A stretch of 64,000 bases of DNA from Bordetella holmesii ATCC 51541 (lineage in GTDB: Bacteria; Pseudomonadota; Gammaproteobacteria; Burkholderiales; Burkholderiaceae_B): assembly GCA_000612485.1 (NCBI GenBank), contig CP007494.1:1-64000 (forward strand), read 5' to 3'. The stretch's first letter is position 1, and the number at the start of each line of letters is the position of its first letter. Of this stretch, positions 41,138-49,345 are shown piece after piece. Below the pieces are notes generated by a model that was given only the letters and a program-made list of their open reading frames with translations, was not told the DNA's origin and did no database searches. A program made the position numbers and the translations under genes.

Positions 41138-41437
41138 CCCCCGGGGTTTCACTAATACCGTGCTGTCCCAGGCTGATCGTCGGTGTTGGGACACGCTGAC
41201 TTCCGAGCCCGTGGCTATCCCGGAGTGAGCCAACAAGTCATTGAAATAACATGACTTTCCCGCATTTCGTTCAGATCGGGCCCGGCTGTCGTCGCCACAG
41301 CGGCATTTTCCATAAGCAGCACGAATATGCAAAATAAATAAATAAATAGAATTTTTCTTATACCCGGGGGCAGACGTATAAATGCGGCGGCCATGCAGCA
41401 ATCCCGCCCGCCTGTCTGCCTTTGAGAGAAAAAATGA
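41138..41437. other. Gene-free region before hIS1001 copy 2
   Basis: No gene is supported in these 300 bp. They contain a short AAAT tandem repeat at about 41329-41347, otherwise mixed sequence, and end in an A-rich tract (41429-41434) next to the IS end. Confidence 0.55.
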
Positions 41438-42743
41438 GGTTCATCGAGGAATACCGGGGAATGCAGACCGGATCTTGAGGAAGAAGTACTCCTGATCGCG
41501 GTAGCCGTAGGCGCGGCGCTTGATGACTTTGATGGTGTTGTTGATGCCCTCGACGATGCTGGTGTTGAGCCGGTGGCGACAGCGAGACAGAATCCCGTGC
41601 AGATAGGCTTTTAGCTTGAGCGCGAAGTGAGCCAAGGCGGCGATGCCGCTGCCCTGAGCCTGTTGCAGCCAGTGATCCCATGCCTGGCGGGCGTAGCCGG
41701 GGTGTTGGTAGAACCACAGCTGTTTGAGCTCATCGCGCATCAGATAAGCGGTGAGCAAGGGCTGGTTGGCCTGGAGCAACTCGTCCAACTTTACCGATTG
41801 GCACGGATCGAGGTTTTTGCGATTGCGCAGCAGTAGCCAGCGACTGGACTTGATCACCCGGCGGGCCGGCTTGTCGTGCCGCAACTGGTTCGCTTGGTCT
41901 ACACGCACCCGGTCTATCACTTCACGGCCGTACTTGGCCACGACGTGGAACAGGTCGTAGACGATCTCGGCGTTGGGGCAGTTGGCCTGGATCTCCAGCT
42001 CATAGGCCGTCGTCATGTCGATCGCTACGGCCCGGATCTGCTGGGCAACTCCAGTTGGCAGTTGTTCGAAGAAGGCTCTGGCCGTCTCGCGCGAGCGGCC
42101 ATCACCGATCCATAGCACCTGACGGCGGATCGGATCGACAACGACCGTGGCATAACGATGGCCCTTGTGTAGAGCGAACTCGTCCATCGCTAGGTAGTGG
42201 ATCTGGCTCCAGTCCGGCTCTTGGATCGCCCGTCGCAGCAGGGCCTTGTCCAGCGCCTTGACCGTGTGCCAACCCAGTTGGAAGAAGCGCGCCACGGCCA
42301 GAATGTTGCTGGACTCAAGCAACTGGCTGACCGCCTCGGCCAGCCGGTCGGTCACTCGCTGGTAACGGCCCAGCCAGCTCAGCCTCTCCAGATGCGGTCC
42401 ACCGCACTGCTCGCACCAGACCCGCCGACGCGGCACTACCAGCGTCACTCGCAGCGCCATTAGCGGCAGATCCCGCACCCGGCGCGTGGTCGTCTCATGC
42501 ACCTGCCGACATCGGTTGCCGCAGTGCTCGCAGTGCATCGTTCGCGCTGAAGGCTTCAGGTAAATCGTGACCGTCCGGCTCTCACCTTCAGGCCACACGA
42601 CCCGCTCCACCCGATAACCTTCCCACCCACCCAACCTCTCGATCGTCTTGCGGTCCAGCATGATCCCGGCCTTGATCCTTGAAAAATCAAGGATCAAGCG
42701 TAACGGCAATCAAGCACGGCTCCACGCTATTCCGCGATGAACC
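41438..42743 (-). mobile_element. hIS1001-type element (ISL3 family), complete (copy 2)
   Basis: A 1306-bp element, the same length as I recall for IS1001. Its terminal repeats begin GGTTCATCGAGGAATACCGG on the left and, read inward, GGTTCATCGCGGAATAGCGT on the right. The transposase is intact. The sequence differs from B. parapertussis IS1001 at recalled diagnostic positions and agrees with the B. holmesii version. The right end lies in the T tract of the tRNA-Arg terminator. No clear 8-bp target duplication is seen (AAAAATGA versus TAAAAAAA), so the ends may have been reshuffled. Confidence 0.93.
41441..42661 (-). CDS. ISL3-family transposase (hIS1001)
   Basis: An intact 406-aa transposase. 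The N-terminal zinc-binding domain has CEHCGNRC and CEQCGG; an HTH follows (SNILAVARFFQLGWHTVKAL). The DDE core shows YLAMDEFALHKGHRY, AVAIDMTTAYE and NTSIVEGINNTIKVIKRRAY. The start MLDRKTIERLGGWEGYRVER is chosen over an upstream ATG because it gives the standard 406-residue length. This is the only complete copy in the window, so it could mobilise the other two. Confidence 0.94.
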   Translation of the reverse strand: MLDRKTIERLGGWEGYRVERVVWPEGESRTVTIYLKPSARTMHCEHCGNRCRQVHETTTRRVRDLPLMALRVTLVVPRRRVWCEQCGGPHLERLSWLGRYQRVTDRLAEAVSQLLESSNILAVARFFQLGWHTVKALDKALLRRAIQEPDWSQIHYLAMDEFALHKGHRYATVVVDPIRRQVLWIGDGRSRETARAFFEQLPTGVAQQIRAVAIDMTTAYELEIQANCPNAEIVYDLFHVVAKYGREVIDRVRVDQANQLRHDKPARRVIKSSRWLLLRNRKNLDPCQSVKLDELLQANQPLLTAYLMRDELKQLWFYQHPGYARQAWDHWLQQAQGSGIAALAHFALKLKAYLHGILSRCRHRLNTSIVEGINNTIKVIKRRAYGYRDQEYFFLKIRSAFPGIPR

Positions 42744-42744
42744 T

Positions 42745-42778
42745 AAAAAAATCCCGCAAGCATGGCTTGCGGGATTTC
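42745..42778 (-). terminator. Terminator of tRNA-Arg, copy A
   Basis: On the minus strand ATCCCGCAAG and CTTGCGGGAT form a 10-bp stem with loop CCATG, followed by a run of T residues. The hIS1001 end begins one base after the T run. Confidence 0.85.
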
Positions 42779-42784
42779 TCAATA

Positions 42785-42861
42785 TGGCGCGCCCGGCAGG
42801 ATTCGAACCCACGACCCCTTGGTTCGTAGCCAAGTACTCTATCCAACTGAGCTACGGGCGC
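42785..42861 (-). tRNA. tRNA-Arg (ACG), copy A
   Basis: A 77-nt tRNA with encoded CCA, starting GCGCCCGTAGCTCAG. The anticodon loop CTACGAA gives ACG, which reads CGN after deamination to inosine. The sequence is identical to the copy at 46562-46638. Its own terminator follows directly. Confidence 0.97.
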
Positions 42862-42949
42862 AGAAGAAAGATTATAGCGTGTTTTTACCATTTGTCCAAT
42901 TGACGGCGATCACGCCGCGTTGACACCAGGCCGGTGCTGGACACAATCA

Positions 42950-42968
42950 ATTAATGAGACTTATTATC
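42950..42968. promoter_or_regulatory. Fur-box-like site ahead of the sit operon
   Basis: The 19-bp ATTAATGAGACTTATTATC matches the classical Fur box (GATAATGATAATCATTATC) at about 14 of 19 positions, with both ATTAT-like ends kept. It lies 100 bp before sitA, between tRNA-Arg and the operon. Iron-dependent Fur repression is the likely role; a Mur-type manganese response is possible. Confidence 0.55.
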
Positions 42969-43067
42969 CTTTAAATTTTATACGTGCCGCATGACTTTTT
43001 ATCGATCCTCCTGTTGACGCGCCCTTGCCAGAAAGGGCCACGCCTTTTGTTTTCGAGGAGTCCCTCC

Positions 43068-43970
43068 GTGTCGCTGGATCGATCCCGCCGCCTGTTGCTG
43101 TGCCTTGCCCTTCTCGCCGGGCTCAGCCCTCCCCTGACCGCGCTGGCCGCCGACAAATTCAAAGTGGTCACCACGTTCACCATCATTGCCGACATGGCAC
43201 GCAATGTGGCCGGCGACGCCGCGGACGTCACGGCCATCACCCGCCCCGGCGCCGAAATTCATGAGTACCAGCCTACGCCGGGCGATTTGGCGCGAGCCCA
43301 GGGCGCACAACTGGTGCTCTGGAACGGCCTGAATCTGGAGCGCTGGTTCGAGCGCTTCTTCAGCCGGGTACGCAACGTCCCCAGTGCCGTAGTCAGCGAT
43401 GGCATCACCCCCATAAGCATTGACGCCGGCCCCTACCAAGGCAAACCCAATCCCCATGCGTGGATGTCGCCTCAGAACGCGCTGATTTACGTCGACAACA
43501 TCCGCGATGCCCTGGCGCGCCATGACCCCGCCCACGCCGAGATCTATCGCGCCAATGCCCAAGCCTACAAGGCGCGCATCCAGGCAACCCTGCAACCCAT
43601 TGCGCAACGACTCCACGCCATCGCCCCTGACCGTCGCTGGCTGGTATCCAGCGAGGGCGCGTTCAGTTATCTGGCGCGCGACTTCGGGCTCCAGGAGTTG
43701 TACCTGTGGCCCATCAACGCGGACCAGCAGGGTACGCCGCAGCAGGTGCGCCATGTCATCGACGTGGTGCGCGAGCACAAGATTCCAGCAGTCTTTAGCG
43801 AAAGCACGATTTCGCCCGCGCCGGCCAAGCAGGTTGCGCGAGAAACCGCCGCGCGCTATGGCGGCGTGCTGTACGTCGATTCACTCAGCGAGCCCGATGG
43901 CCCCGTGCCCACCTATCTTGACCTGCTGCGCGTGACCACCGAAACCATCGCTCGCGGACTGCAACCTTGA
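43068..43970 (+). CDS. Periplasmic Mn/Fe-binding protein, SitA/YfeA type
   Basis: This is the solute-binding part of a manganese/iron ABC importer (cluster A-I family). The 300-aa protein has a signal peptide ([20 protein letters not shown]) and the four metal ligands expected of the Mn/Fe group: His in [11 protein letters not shown], His in [10 protein letters not shown], Glu in SSEGAFSYL and Asp in [11 protein letters not shown]. It lacks the His-rich loop of zinc-binding ZnuA. The GTG start has GAGGAG 7 nt upstream. It is the first of four genes. Confidence 0.9.
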   Translation: MSLDRSRRLLLCLALLAGLSPPLTALAADKFKVVTTFTIIADMARNVAGDAADVTAITRPGAEIHEYQPTPGDLARAQGAQLVLWNGLNLERWFERFFSRVRNVPSAVVSDGITPISIDAGPYQGKPNPHAWMSPQNALIYVDNIRDALARHDPAHAEIYRANAQAYKARIQATLQPIAQRLHAIAPDRRWLVSSEGAFSYLARDFGLQELYLWPINADQQGTPQQVRHVIDVVREHKIPAVFSESTISPAPAKQVARETAARYGGVLYVDSLSEPDGPVPTYLDLLRVTTETIARGLQP

Positions 43971-44835
43971 TCCCCCCACCACACTGACCGGCCTGAAGAT
44001 CGACGAGGCCACGGTTACCTACCGCAACGGCCACACCGCCTTGCGCGGCGCCAGCTTCGAGATCCCCGCAGGCACCATCACCGCGCTGGTCGGGGTCAAT
44101 GGCAGCGGCAAGTCCACGCTCTTTAAGGCCATCATGGGCCTGCAACGCCTGGCGTGCGGACAGATAGAGGTCCTCGGCATGCCCGCCCGCACGGCGCTGC
44201 GCCGCAAGCTGGTGGCGTACGTGCCCCAGAGCGAAGACGTGGATTGGGATTTTCCAGTCTTGGTCGAAGATGTCGTGATGATGGGCCGATACGGGCATAT
44301 GGGCCCCCTGCGCCGCCCGGGCCGCAAGGATCACCTGGCCGTGACGTCGGCGCTCGAGCGCGTGGGGATGCATACCCTGCGCACCCGACAGATTGGCGAG
44401 TTGTCCGGCGGCCAGAAGAAACGGGTCTTCCTGGCGCGCGCCCTGGCTCAGGACGCGCGCGTCATTCTGCTGGACGAACCTTTCACCGGCGTGGATGTGA
44501 CGACCGAAGACGCCATCATCGCCCTGCTCAGCCGACTGCGCGACGAAGGCCGCATCATGCTGGTGTCGACCCACAATCTGGGCAGCGTGCCGGAATTCTG
44601 TGATCGCGCGGTATTGCTCAATCGAACCGTACTGGCCTACGGCCCAGTGGCTGACGTGTTCACGCAGGCCAACCTGCAGGCGACATTCGGCGGCGTGCTG
44701 CGCCGCTTCGTACTGAGCAACACCGACGAGCGCAGGGCGCTGGCCGTGGACATTGTCACCGATGATGAGCGGCCGCTGGTGTTCTACGGCGACACCGCGA
44801 CACCGCGCGAACCACGCCCCGGAGACCGGCCATGA
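43967..44835 (+). CDS. Mn/Fe ABC transporter ATPase, SitB type; start unresolved
   Basis: The ATP-hydrolysing subunit of the importer. Walker A is [15 protein letters not shown]; signature [15 protein letters not shown]; Walker [13 protein letters not shown]; switch His in VSTHNLG. The frame is open from about 43978 ([20 protein letters not shown]) but has no in-frame start codon before it. A TTG at 43967, overlapping the sitA stop, would start [13 protein letters not shown] if the six-C run at 43972-43977 had one more C. So there is either a lost base or a non-standard CTG start. It overlaps the next gene by 4 bp. Confidence 0.85.
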
Positions 44836-45683
44836 TCGCCGGGCTCGTCGCGCCATTCACCTATGACTACATGATCAAGGCCATGTGGGTCTCCGCGCTA
44901 GTCGGCATGGTCTGCGCTTTTCTGTCGGCCTACCTCATGCTCAAGGGATGGTCGCTCATTGGCGATGCGCTTTCGCACGCCATCGTGCCCGGCGTGGCAG
45001 GCGCCTACATGTTGGGCCTGCCGTTTTCCGGCGGCGCCTTTCTGGCCGGACTGCTGGCCTCGGCGGCGATGCTGTTCATCAAGCAGCGCACGGCTCTCAA
45101 GGAAAATGTCGTCACCGGCCTTGTGTTTGCGGGGTTCTTCGGCCTGGGGCTATTCATGGCTTCGCTGTCGCCCGCGGCGGTCAATCTGCAGACCATCATC
45201 ATGGGCAACATCCTGGCGATCACACCCGAAGACACCTTGCAGCTGGCCATCATCGGTTTTGTTTCGCTCGCCATACTGTTGTGCAAGTGGAAAGATCTGA
45301 TGGTGACGTTCTTCGACGAAAACCACGCGTGGACCACGGGCATCAATCCGCGCGTGATCAAGGCCGTCTTCTTCAGCCTGCTGGCCGCCTGCACGGTGGC
45401 CGCCATGCAGACCGTCGGCGCCTTTCTGGTGGTCGCCATGGTGGTCACGCCCGGCGCCACAGCCTACCTGCTGACAGACCGCTTCGGCCATCTGCTGATC
45501 CTGAGCGTGATCATCGGTGCGGCCACCAGCTTCATCGGCGCCTATGCCAGCTACTTTCTGGACGGCGCCACCGGCGGCATCATCGTGTTGCTGCAAACGC
45601 TGTGCTTTCTGCTGGCATTCGTCTTTGCCCCCAAGCATGGCCGCCTGGCAGCACACCGGCGAGCCGCGCTGGAGGCCTCATGA
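44832..45683 (+). CDS. Mn/Fe ABC transporter permease, SitC type
   Basis: An inner-membrane permease of 283 aa with about eight to nine helices, ABC-3 family. Typical features are [19 protein letters not shown] near the N-terminus and [18 protein letters not shown] in the middle. ATG 44832 overlaps the sitB stop, and its own stop overlaps the start of the second permease by 4 bp. The two permeases form the membrane channel with the SitB ATPase. Confidence 0.92.
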   Translation: MIAGLVAPFTYDYMIKAMWVSALVGMVCAFLSAYLMLKGWSLIGDALSHAIVPGVAGAYMLGLPFSGGAFLAGLLASAAMLFIKQRTALKENVVTGLVFAGFFGLGLFMASLSPAAVNLQTIIMGNILAITPEDTLQLAIIGFVSLAILLCKWKDLMVTFFDENHAWTTGINPRVIKAVFFSLLAACTVAAMQTVGAFLVVAMVVTPGATAYLLTDRFGHLLILSVIIGAATSFIGAYASYFLDGATGGIIVLLQTLCFLLAFVFAPKHGRLAAHRRAALEAS

Positions 45684-46504
45684 CGCTGATCGAACAGCTT
45701 TATGCTCCCTTGGCGTTCGATTTCATGCGCCAGGCGCTTCTGATCGCCATGCTGGTAGCCATCCCCACGGCTCTGCTGTCCTGCTTCCTGGTGTTGAAAG
45801 GCTGGGCCCTGATGGGAGATGCCGTCTCGCACGCCGTGTTCCCCGGCGTGGTGCTCGCCTATATGGCCGGTATACCTCTGGAAATCGGCGCACTGGGTGC
45901 CGGCATGCTCTGCGCCGTGGGCACTGGCTATCTGCAGGCCAACAGCCGCCTCAAGCAGGAAACCGTGATGGGCGTGGTCTTCTCAGGCATGTTCGGCCTG
46001 GGCGTCGTGCTGCATACCAGCATACGCAGCGAAGTCCATCTGGATCACATTCTGTTCGGCGACATGCTGGGCGTCTCCTGGCCCGACCAAGTCGAAAGCG
46101 GGATCATCGCCATTGTGGTCAGCGGGGTCATTGTCGTGAAGTGGCGCGACCTGCTGCTGCAGGCTTTCGACCCGGTACAGGCCCGCGCGCTGGGACTGCG
46201 AACCGGGTGGTTGCATTACGGATTGCTGGCCCTGCTCTCGCTGTCGATCGTCGGTGGGCTCAAGGCGGTGGGCATCATCCTCATCATCGCCTTGCTCATC
46301 GCCCCAGGCGCAATCGCCCTGCTGCTGACGCGCAGCTTCGGCGCCATGCTGGTCTGCGCCGTGAGCATCGCCGTCGTGTCCTGCATGGCCAGCGTATACC
46401 TGAGCTTCTTTCTCGACAGTGCACCGGCGCCCACCATCGTTGTGACGCTGTCGTTGCTGTTTGTAGGCGCGCTGGCCCTGCGTCGCAAGCGTCATGCCTC
46501 GTGA
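45680..46504 (+). CDS. Mn/Fe ABC transporter permease, SitD type
   Basis: The second membrane subunit, 274 aa, also ABC-3 family. Landmarks are FLVLKGWALMGDAVSHAVFP and SEVHLDHILFGDMLGV. It is 4 bp overlapped with SitC and ends the operon. A minus-strand terminator for tRNA-Arg lies 21 bp beyond. A four-gene layout with two different permeases is typical of SitABCD/YfeABCD rather than ZnuABC. Confidence 0.92.
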   Translation: MTLIEQLYAPLAFDFMRQALLIAMLVAIPTALLSCFLVLKGWALMGDAVSHAVFPGVVLAYMAGIPLEIGALGAGMLCAVGTGYLQANSRLKQETVMGVVFSGMFGLGVVLHTSIRSEVHLDHILFGDMLGVSWPDQVESGIIAIVVSGVIVVKWRDLLLQAFDPVQARALGLRTGWLHYGLLALLSLSIVGGLKAVGIILIIALLIAPGAIALLLTRSFGAMLVCAVSIAVVSCMASVYLSFFLDSAPAPTIVVTLSLLFVGALALRRKRHAS

Positions 46505-46519
46505 ACACACGCCGCGCCA

Positions 46520-46554
46520 AAAGAGAAAGCCCGCAAGCATGGCTTGCGGGCTTT
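46520..46554 (-). terminator. Terminator of tRNA-Arg, copy B
   Basis: On the minus strand AAAGCCCGCAAG and CTTGCGGGCTTT form a 12-bp stem with loop CCATG, followed by CTCTTTT. The stem core and loop equal those of the copy-A terminator. Confidence 0.78.
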
Positions 46555-46561
46555 GCAGATA

Positions 46562-46638
46562 TGGCGCGCCCGGCAGGATTCGAACCCACGACCCCTTGGT
46601 TCGTAGCCAAGTACTCTATCCAACTGAGCTACGGGCGC
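46562..46638 (-). tRNA. tRNA-Arg (ACG), copy B
   Basis: A 77-nt tRNA identical to copy A at 42785-42861, with encoded CCA and anticodon ACG. The two copies lie on either side of the sit operon, inside the pair of inverted hIS1001 elements. Confidence 0.97.
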
Positions 46639-47412
46639 TAAAGAGGCGTGTTTATAGCATGCATGGCGGCGCAATACAAATCACCCCCCTTTTTTAGGTT
46701 CATCGCGGAATAGCGTGGAGCCGTGCTTGATTGCCGTTACGCTTGATCCTTGATTTTCAAGGATCAAGGCCGGGATCATGCTGGACCGCAAGACGATCGA
46801 GAGGTTGGGTGGGTGGGAAGGTTATCGGGTGGAGCGGGTCGTGTGGCCTGAAGGTGAGAGCCGGACGGTCACGATTTACCTGAAGCCTTCAGCGCGAACG
46901 ATGCACTGCGAGCACTGCGGCAACCGATGTCGGCAGGTGCATGAGACGACCACGCGCCGGGTGCGGGATCTGCCGCTAATGGCGCTGCGAGTGACGCTGG
47001 TAGTGCCGCGTCGGCGGGTCTGGTGCGAGCAGTGCGGTGGACCGCATCTGGAGAGGCTGAGCTGGCTGGGCCGTTACCAGCGAGTGACCGACCGGCTGGC
47101 CGAGGCGGTCAGCCAGTTGCTTGAGTCCAGCAACATTCTGGCCGTGGCGCGCTTCTTCCAACTGGGTTGGCACACGGTCAAGGCGCTGGACAAGGCCCTG
47201 CTGCGACGGGCGATCCAAGAGCCGGACTGGAGCCAGATCCACTACCTAGCGATGGACGAGTTCGCTCTACACAAGGGCCATCGTTATGCCACGGTCGTTG
47301 TCGATCCGATCCGCCGTCAGGTGCTATGGATCGGTGATGGCCGCTCGCGCGAGACGGCCAGAGCCTTCTTCGAACAACTGCCAACTGGGGTTGCCCTGAC
47401 CTGCCCCCAGAT

Positions 47413-48278
47413 TTAGTACGGCACCGACATAGAGCCCAGGGGTAAAAGACCTTCTTTCTGATGAGCCTGCACGAATTGCGCCGGCGTTAAATATCCGAGC
47501 GCGCTGTGAGGCCGATCGGTGTTGTACTCGACTCGCCAGTTTTCGATCAAGCTTTTAGCCTGTCGCAGGGACAAGAACCAGTGCTCGTTAAGGCATTCGT
47601 CGCGGAACTTGCCGTTGAAACTTTCGATATAAGCGTTCTCCACCGGCTTACCCGGCCGAATAAACGACAGCTTTACGCCTGCTTGGTAGGCCCCCAGGCG
47701 TCCAAGGCTCTTCCGGCGAACTCTGGCCCGTTGTCCACGGTAATAGATCGCGGCAGGCCACGCATCTCCGCCAGCCGTTGCAGCACCATGGCAACACGCA
47801 GTCCCGGCAACGACGTATCGACCTCGATGGCCAGGCATTCGCGAGTGTAGTCATCGACGATAGTCAAACAGCGGAATCGGCGGCCATAGGCTAGGCCGTC
47901 GGCCACAAAGTCCATTGACCAACTCTGATTCGGCGCGATTGCCGCTGGGCGAACCACGCGCTCGGTCGCCGCGATTCGCTTACGCTTTCGTTTTCGCACG
48001 CTTAACCCTGCCAGACTGTACAGCCGCCAGATTCGCTTGTGATTTGCTTGCCAGCCTTCGCGACGTAAGAGCACATGGATCCTCCGATAGCCGTAGCGTC
48101 GTTTCGCCACTGCCATCTCTTTCATGCGCTCGGTCAGCGCAGCATCGCCTGAGCGTGTGCTCTCGTAGGCAAACAGCGACCGCGAAATTCCTACCAGCCC
48201 ACAGGCCCGGGTAACACCCATGCTGCGCTCGGTCATTAATGTCCTGACCGCCTCGCGTTTGGCCTGCGGGCTGACTAC
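47413..48278 (-). pseudogene. IS407-type OrfB, frameshifted
   Basis: Same protein as at 10162, but two extra bases in the C run at 47691-47695 change the frame. It goes from FAGRALDAWGPTKQA (premature stop) instead of DAWAYQAGVKLSFIRP. The catalytic Glu segment NAYIESFNGKFRDE is therefore separated from the two Asp segments. The copy is probably inactive if the extra bases are real. Confidence 0.85.
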
Positions 48279-48541
48279 TTTCGGCTTAGCAGATCCTGAA
48301 GCGCCGCCTTGTCCAGCATCGACTCGGCCAACAGCTTCTTGAGCTTGTTGTTCTCCTGCTCCAGCTCCTTGAGCCTCTGAGCGTCCGACACCGTCATGCC
48401 ACCGAACTTCGCCTTCCAGTTGTAGTACGTTGCCTCGGAGATTCCGTGCTTGCGGCACAACTCTGCGGGCTTGGCACCTGCATCGGCTTCCTTGAGCACG
48501 CCGATGATTTGCTCTTCCGTAAATCGTTTCTTCATTGCCAT
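48275..48541 (-). CDS. IS407-type transposase OrfA
   Basis: An 88-aa HTH subunit identical to the copy at 11022-11288 (MAMKKRFTEEQIIGVLKEAD ... LQDLLSRK). Its partner orfB is frameshifted here. Confidence 0.9.
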   Translation of the reverse strand: MAMKKRFTEEQIIGVLKEADAGAKPAELCRKHGISEATYYNWKAKFGGMTVSDAQRLKELEQENNKLKKLLAESMLDKAALQDLLSRK

Positions 48542-49236
48542 TCCTTTGGGAACGGACTCTACATCGATTTCGTACTAATCACGGGGAGCAGGTCACCCAG
48601 CAGATCCGGGCCGTAGCGATCGACATGACGACGGCCTATGAGCTGGAGATCCAGGCCAACTGCCCCAACGCCGAGATCGTCTACGACCTGTTCCACGTCG
48701 TGGCCAAGTACGGCCGTGAAGTGATAGACCGGGTGCGTGTAGACCAAGCGAACCAGTTGCGGCACGACAAGCCGGCCCGCCGGGTGATCAAGTCCAGTCG
48801 CTGGCTACTGCTGCGCAATCGCAAAAACCTCGATCCGTGCCAATCGGTAAAGTTGGACGAGTTGCTCCAGGCCAACCAGCCCTTGCTCACCGCTTATCTG
48901 ATGCGCGATGAGCTCAAACAGCTGTGGTTCTACCAACACCCCGGCTACGCCCGCCAGGCATGGGATCACTGGCTGCAACAGGCTCAGGGCAGCGGCATCG
49001 CCGCCTTGGCTCACTTCGCGCTCAAGCTAAAAGCCTATCTGCACGGGATTCTGTCTCGCTGTCGCCACCGGCTCAACACCAGCATCGTCGAGGGCATCAA
49101 CAACACCATCAAAGTCATCAAGCGCCGCGCCTACGGCTACCGCGATCAGGAGTACTTCTTCCTCAAGATCCGGTCTGCATTCCCCGGTATTCCTCGATGA
49201 ACCCTATTTTACCCCCTGATTTTCAGGGTTTGCCCC

Positions 49237-49260
49237 AAATGATACCGATAGGTATCATTT
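49237..49260. promoter_or_regulatory. Palindromic operator of the PQQ operon
   Basis: Perfect 10-bp arms AAATGATACC (49237-49246) and GGTATCATTT (49251-49260) surround GATA. It lies 86 bp before the glucose dehydrogenase start and just downstream of the hIS1001 end. A TetR gene is third-party within the same operon, so this is its most likely operator. The symmetry is seen; the binding partner is inferred. Confidence 0.7.
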
Positions 49261-49345
49261 CGTCGGATTTTTCATGAACACACCGGCCGGCCTGACATCC
49301 GGTCTTGCGCACACCGTGTGCTGGTGAAAACACAGAGGTAGACAC

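Larger units (their letters stand above)
47397..48595 (-). mobile_element. IS407-like element (IS3 family), copy 2
   Basis: A 1199-bp copy inserted in hIS1001, with ends TGACCTGCCCCCAG and, inward, TGACCTGCTCCCCG. It is two bases longer than copy 1 because of two extra C in a run at 47691-47695. The 3-bp repeat CCC at both junctions points to direct insertion. Confidence 0.93.
46778..49200 (+). pseudogene. ISL3-family transposase interrupted by IS407
   Basis: The 406-aa transposase reads normally from MLDRKTIERLGG to EQLPTGVA (46778-47396), is broken by IS407, then resumes QIRAVAIDMTTAYE and runs to the end (48597-49200). All domains are present in two pieces. One silent-type difference (GGGGTTGCC rather than GGAGTTGCC) separates it from the other copies. 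It is not functional as it stands. Confidence 0.93.
46697..49203 (+). mobile_element. hIS1001-type element split by IS407 (copy 3)
   Basis: Both ends are present (GGTTCATCGCGG at 46697, CGATGAACC at 49203) but IS407 copy 2 is inserted after base 700 of the element. Three bases, CCC, are duplicated at the IS407 junctions. The outer flanks CTTTTTTA (46689-46696) and CTATTTTA (49204-49211) match in 7 of 8 positions, which could be an aged 8-bp target duplication. It is inverted relative to copy 2. Confidence 0.93.

Noticed and set aside
41437..41438. Exact 8-bp target duplication around hIS1001 copy 2
   Set aside because: The flanks (AAAAATGA and TAAAAAAA) share only A-richness, so no duplication is claimed.
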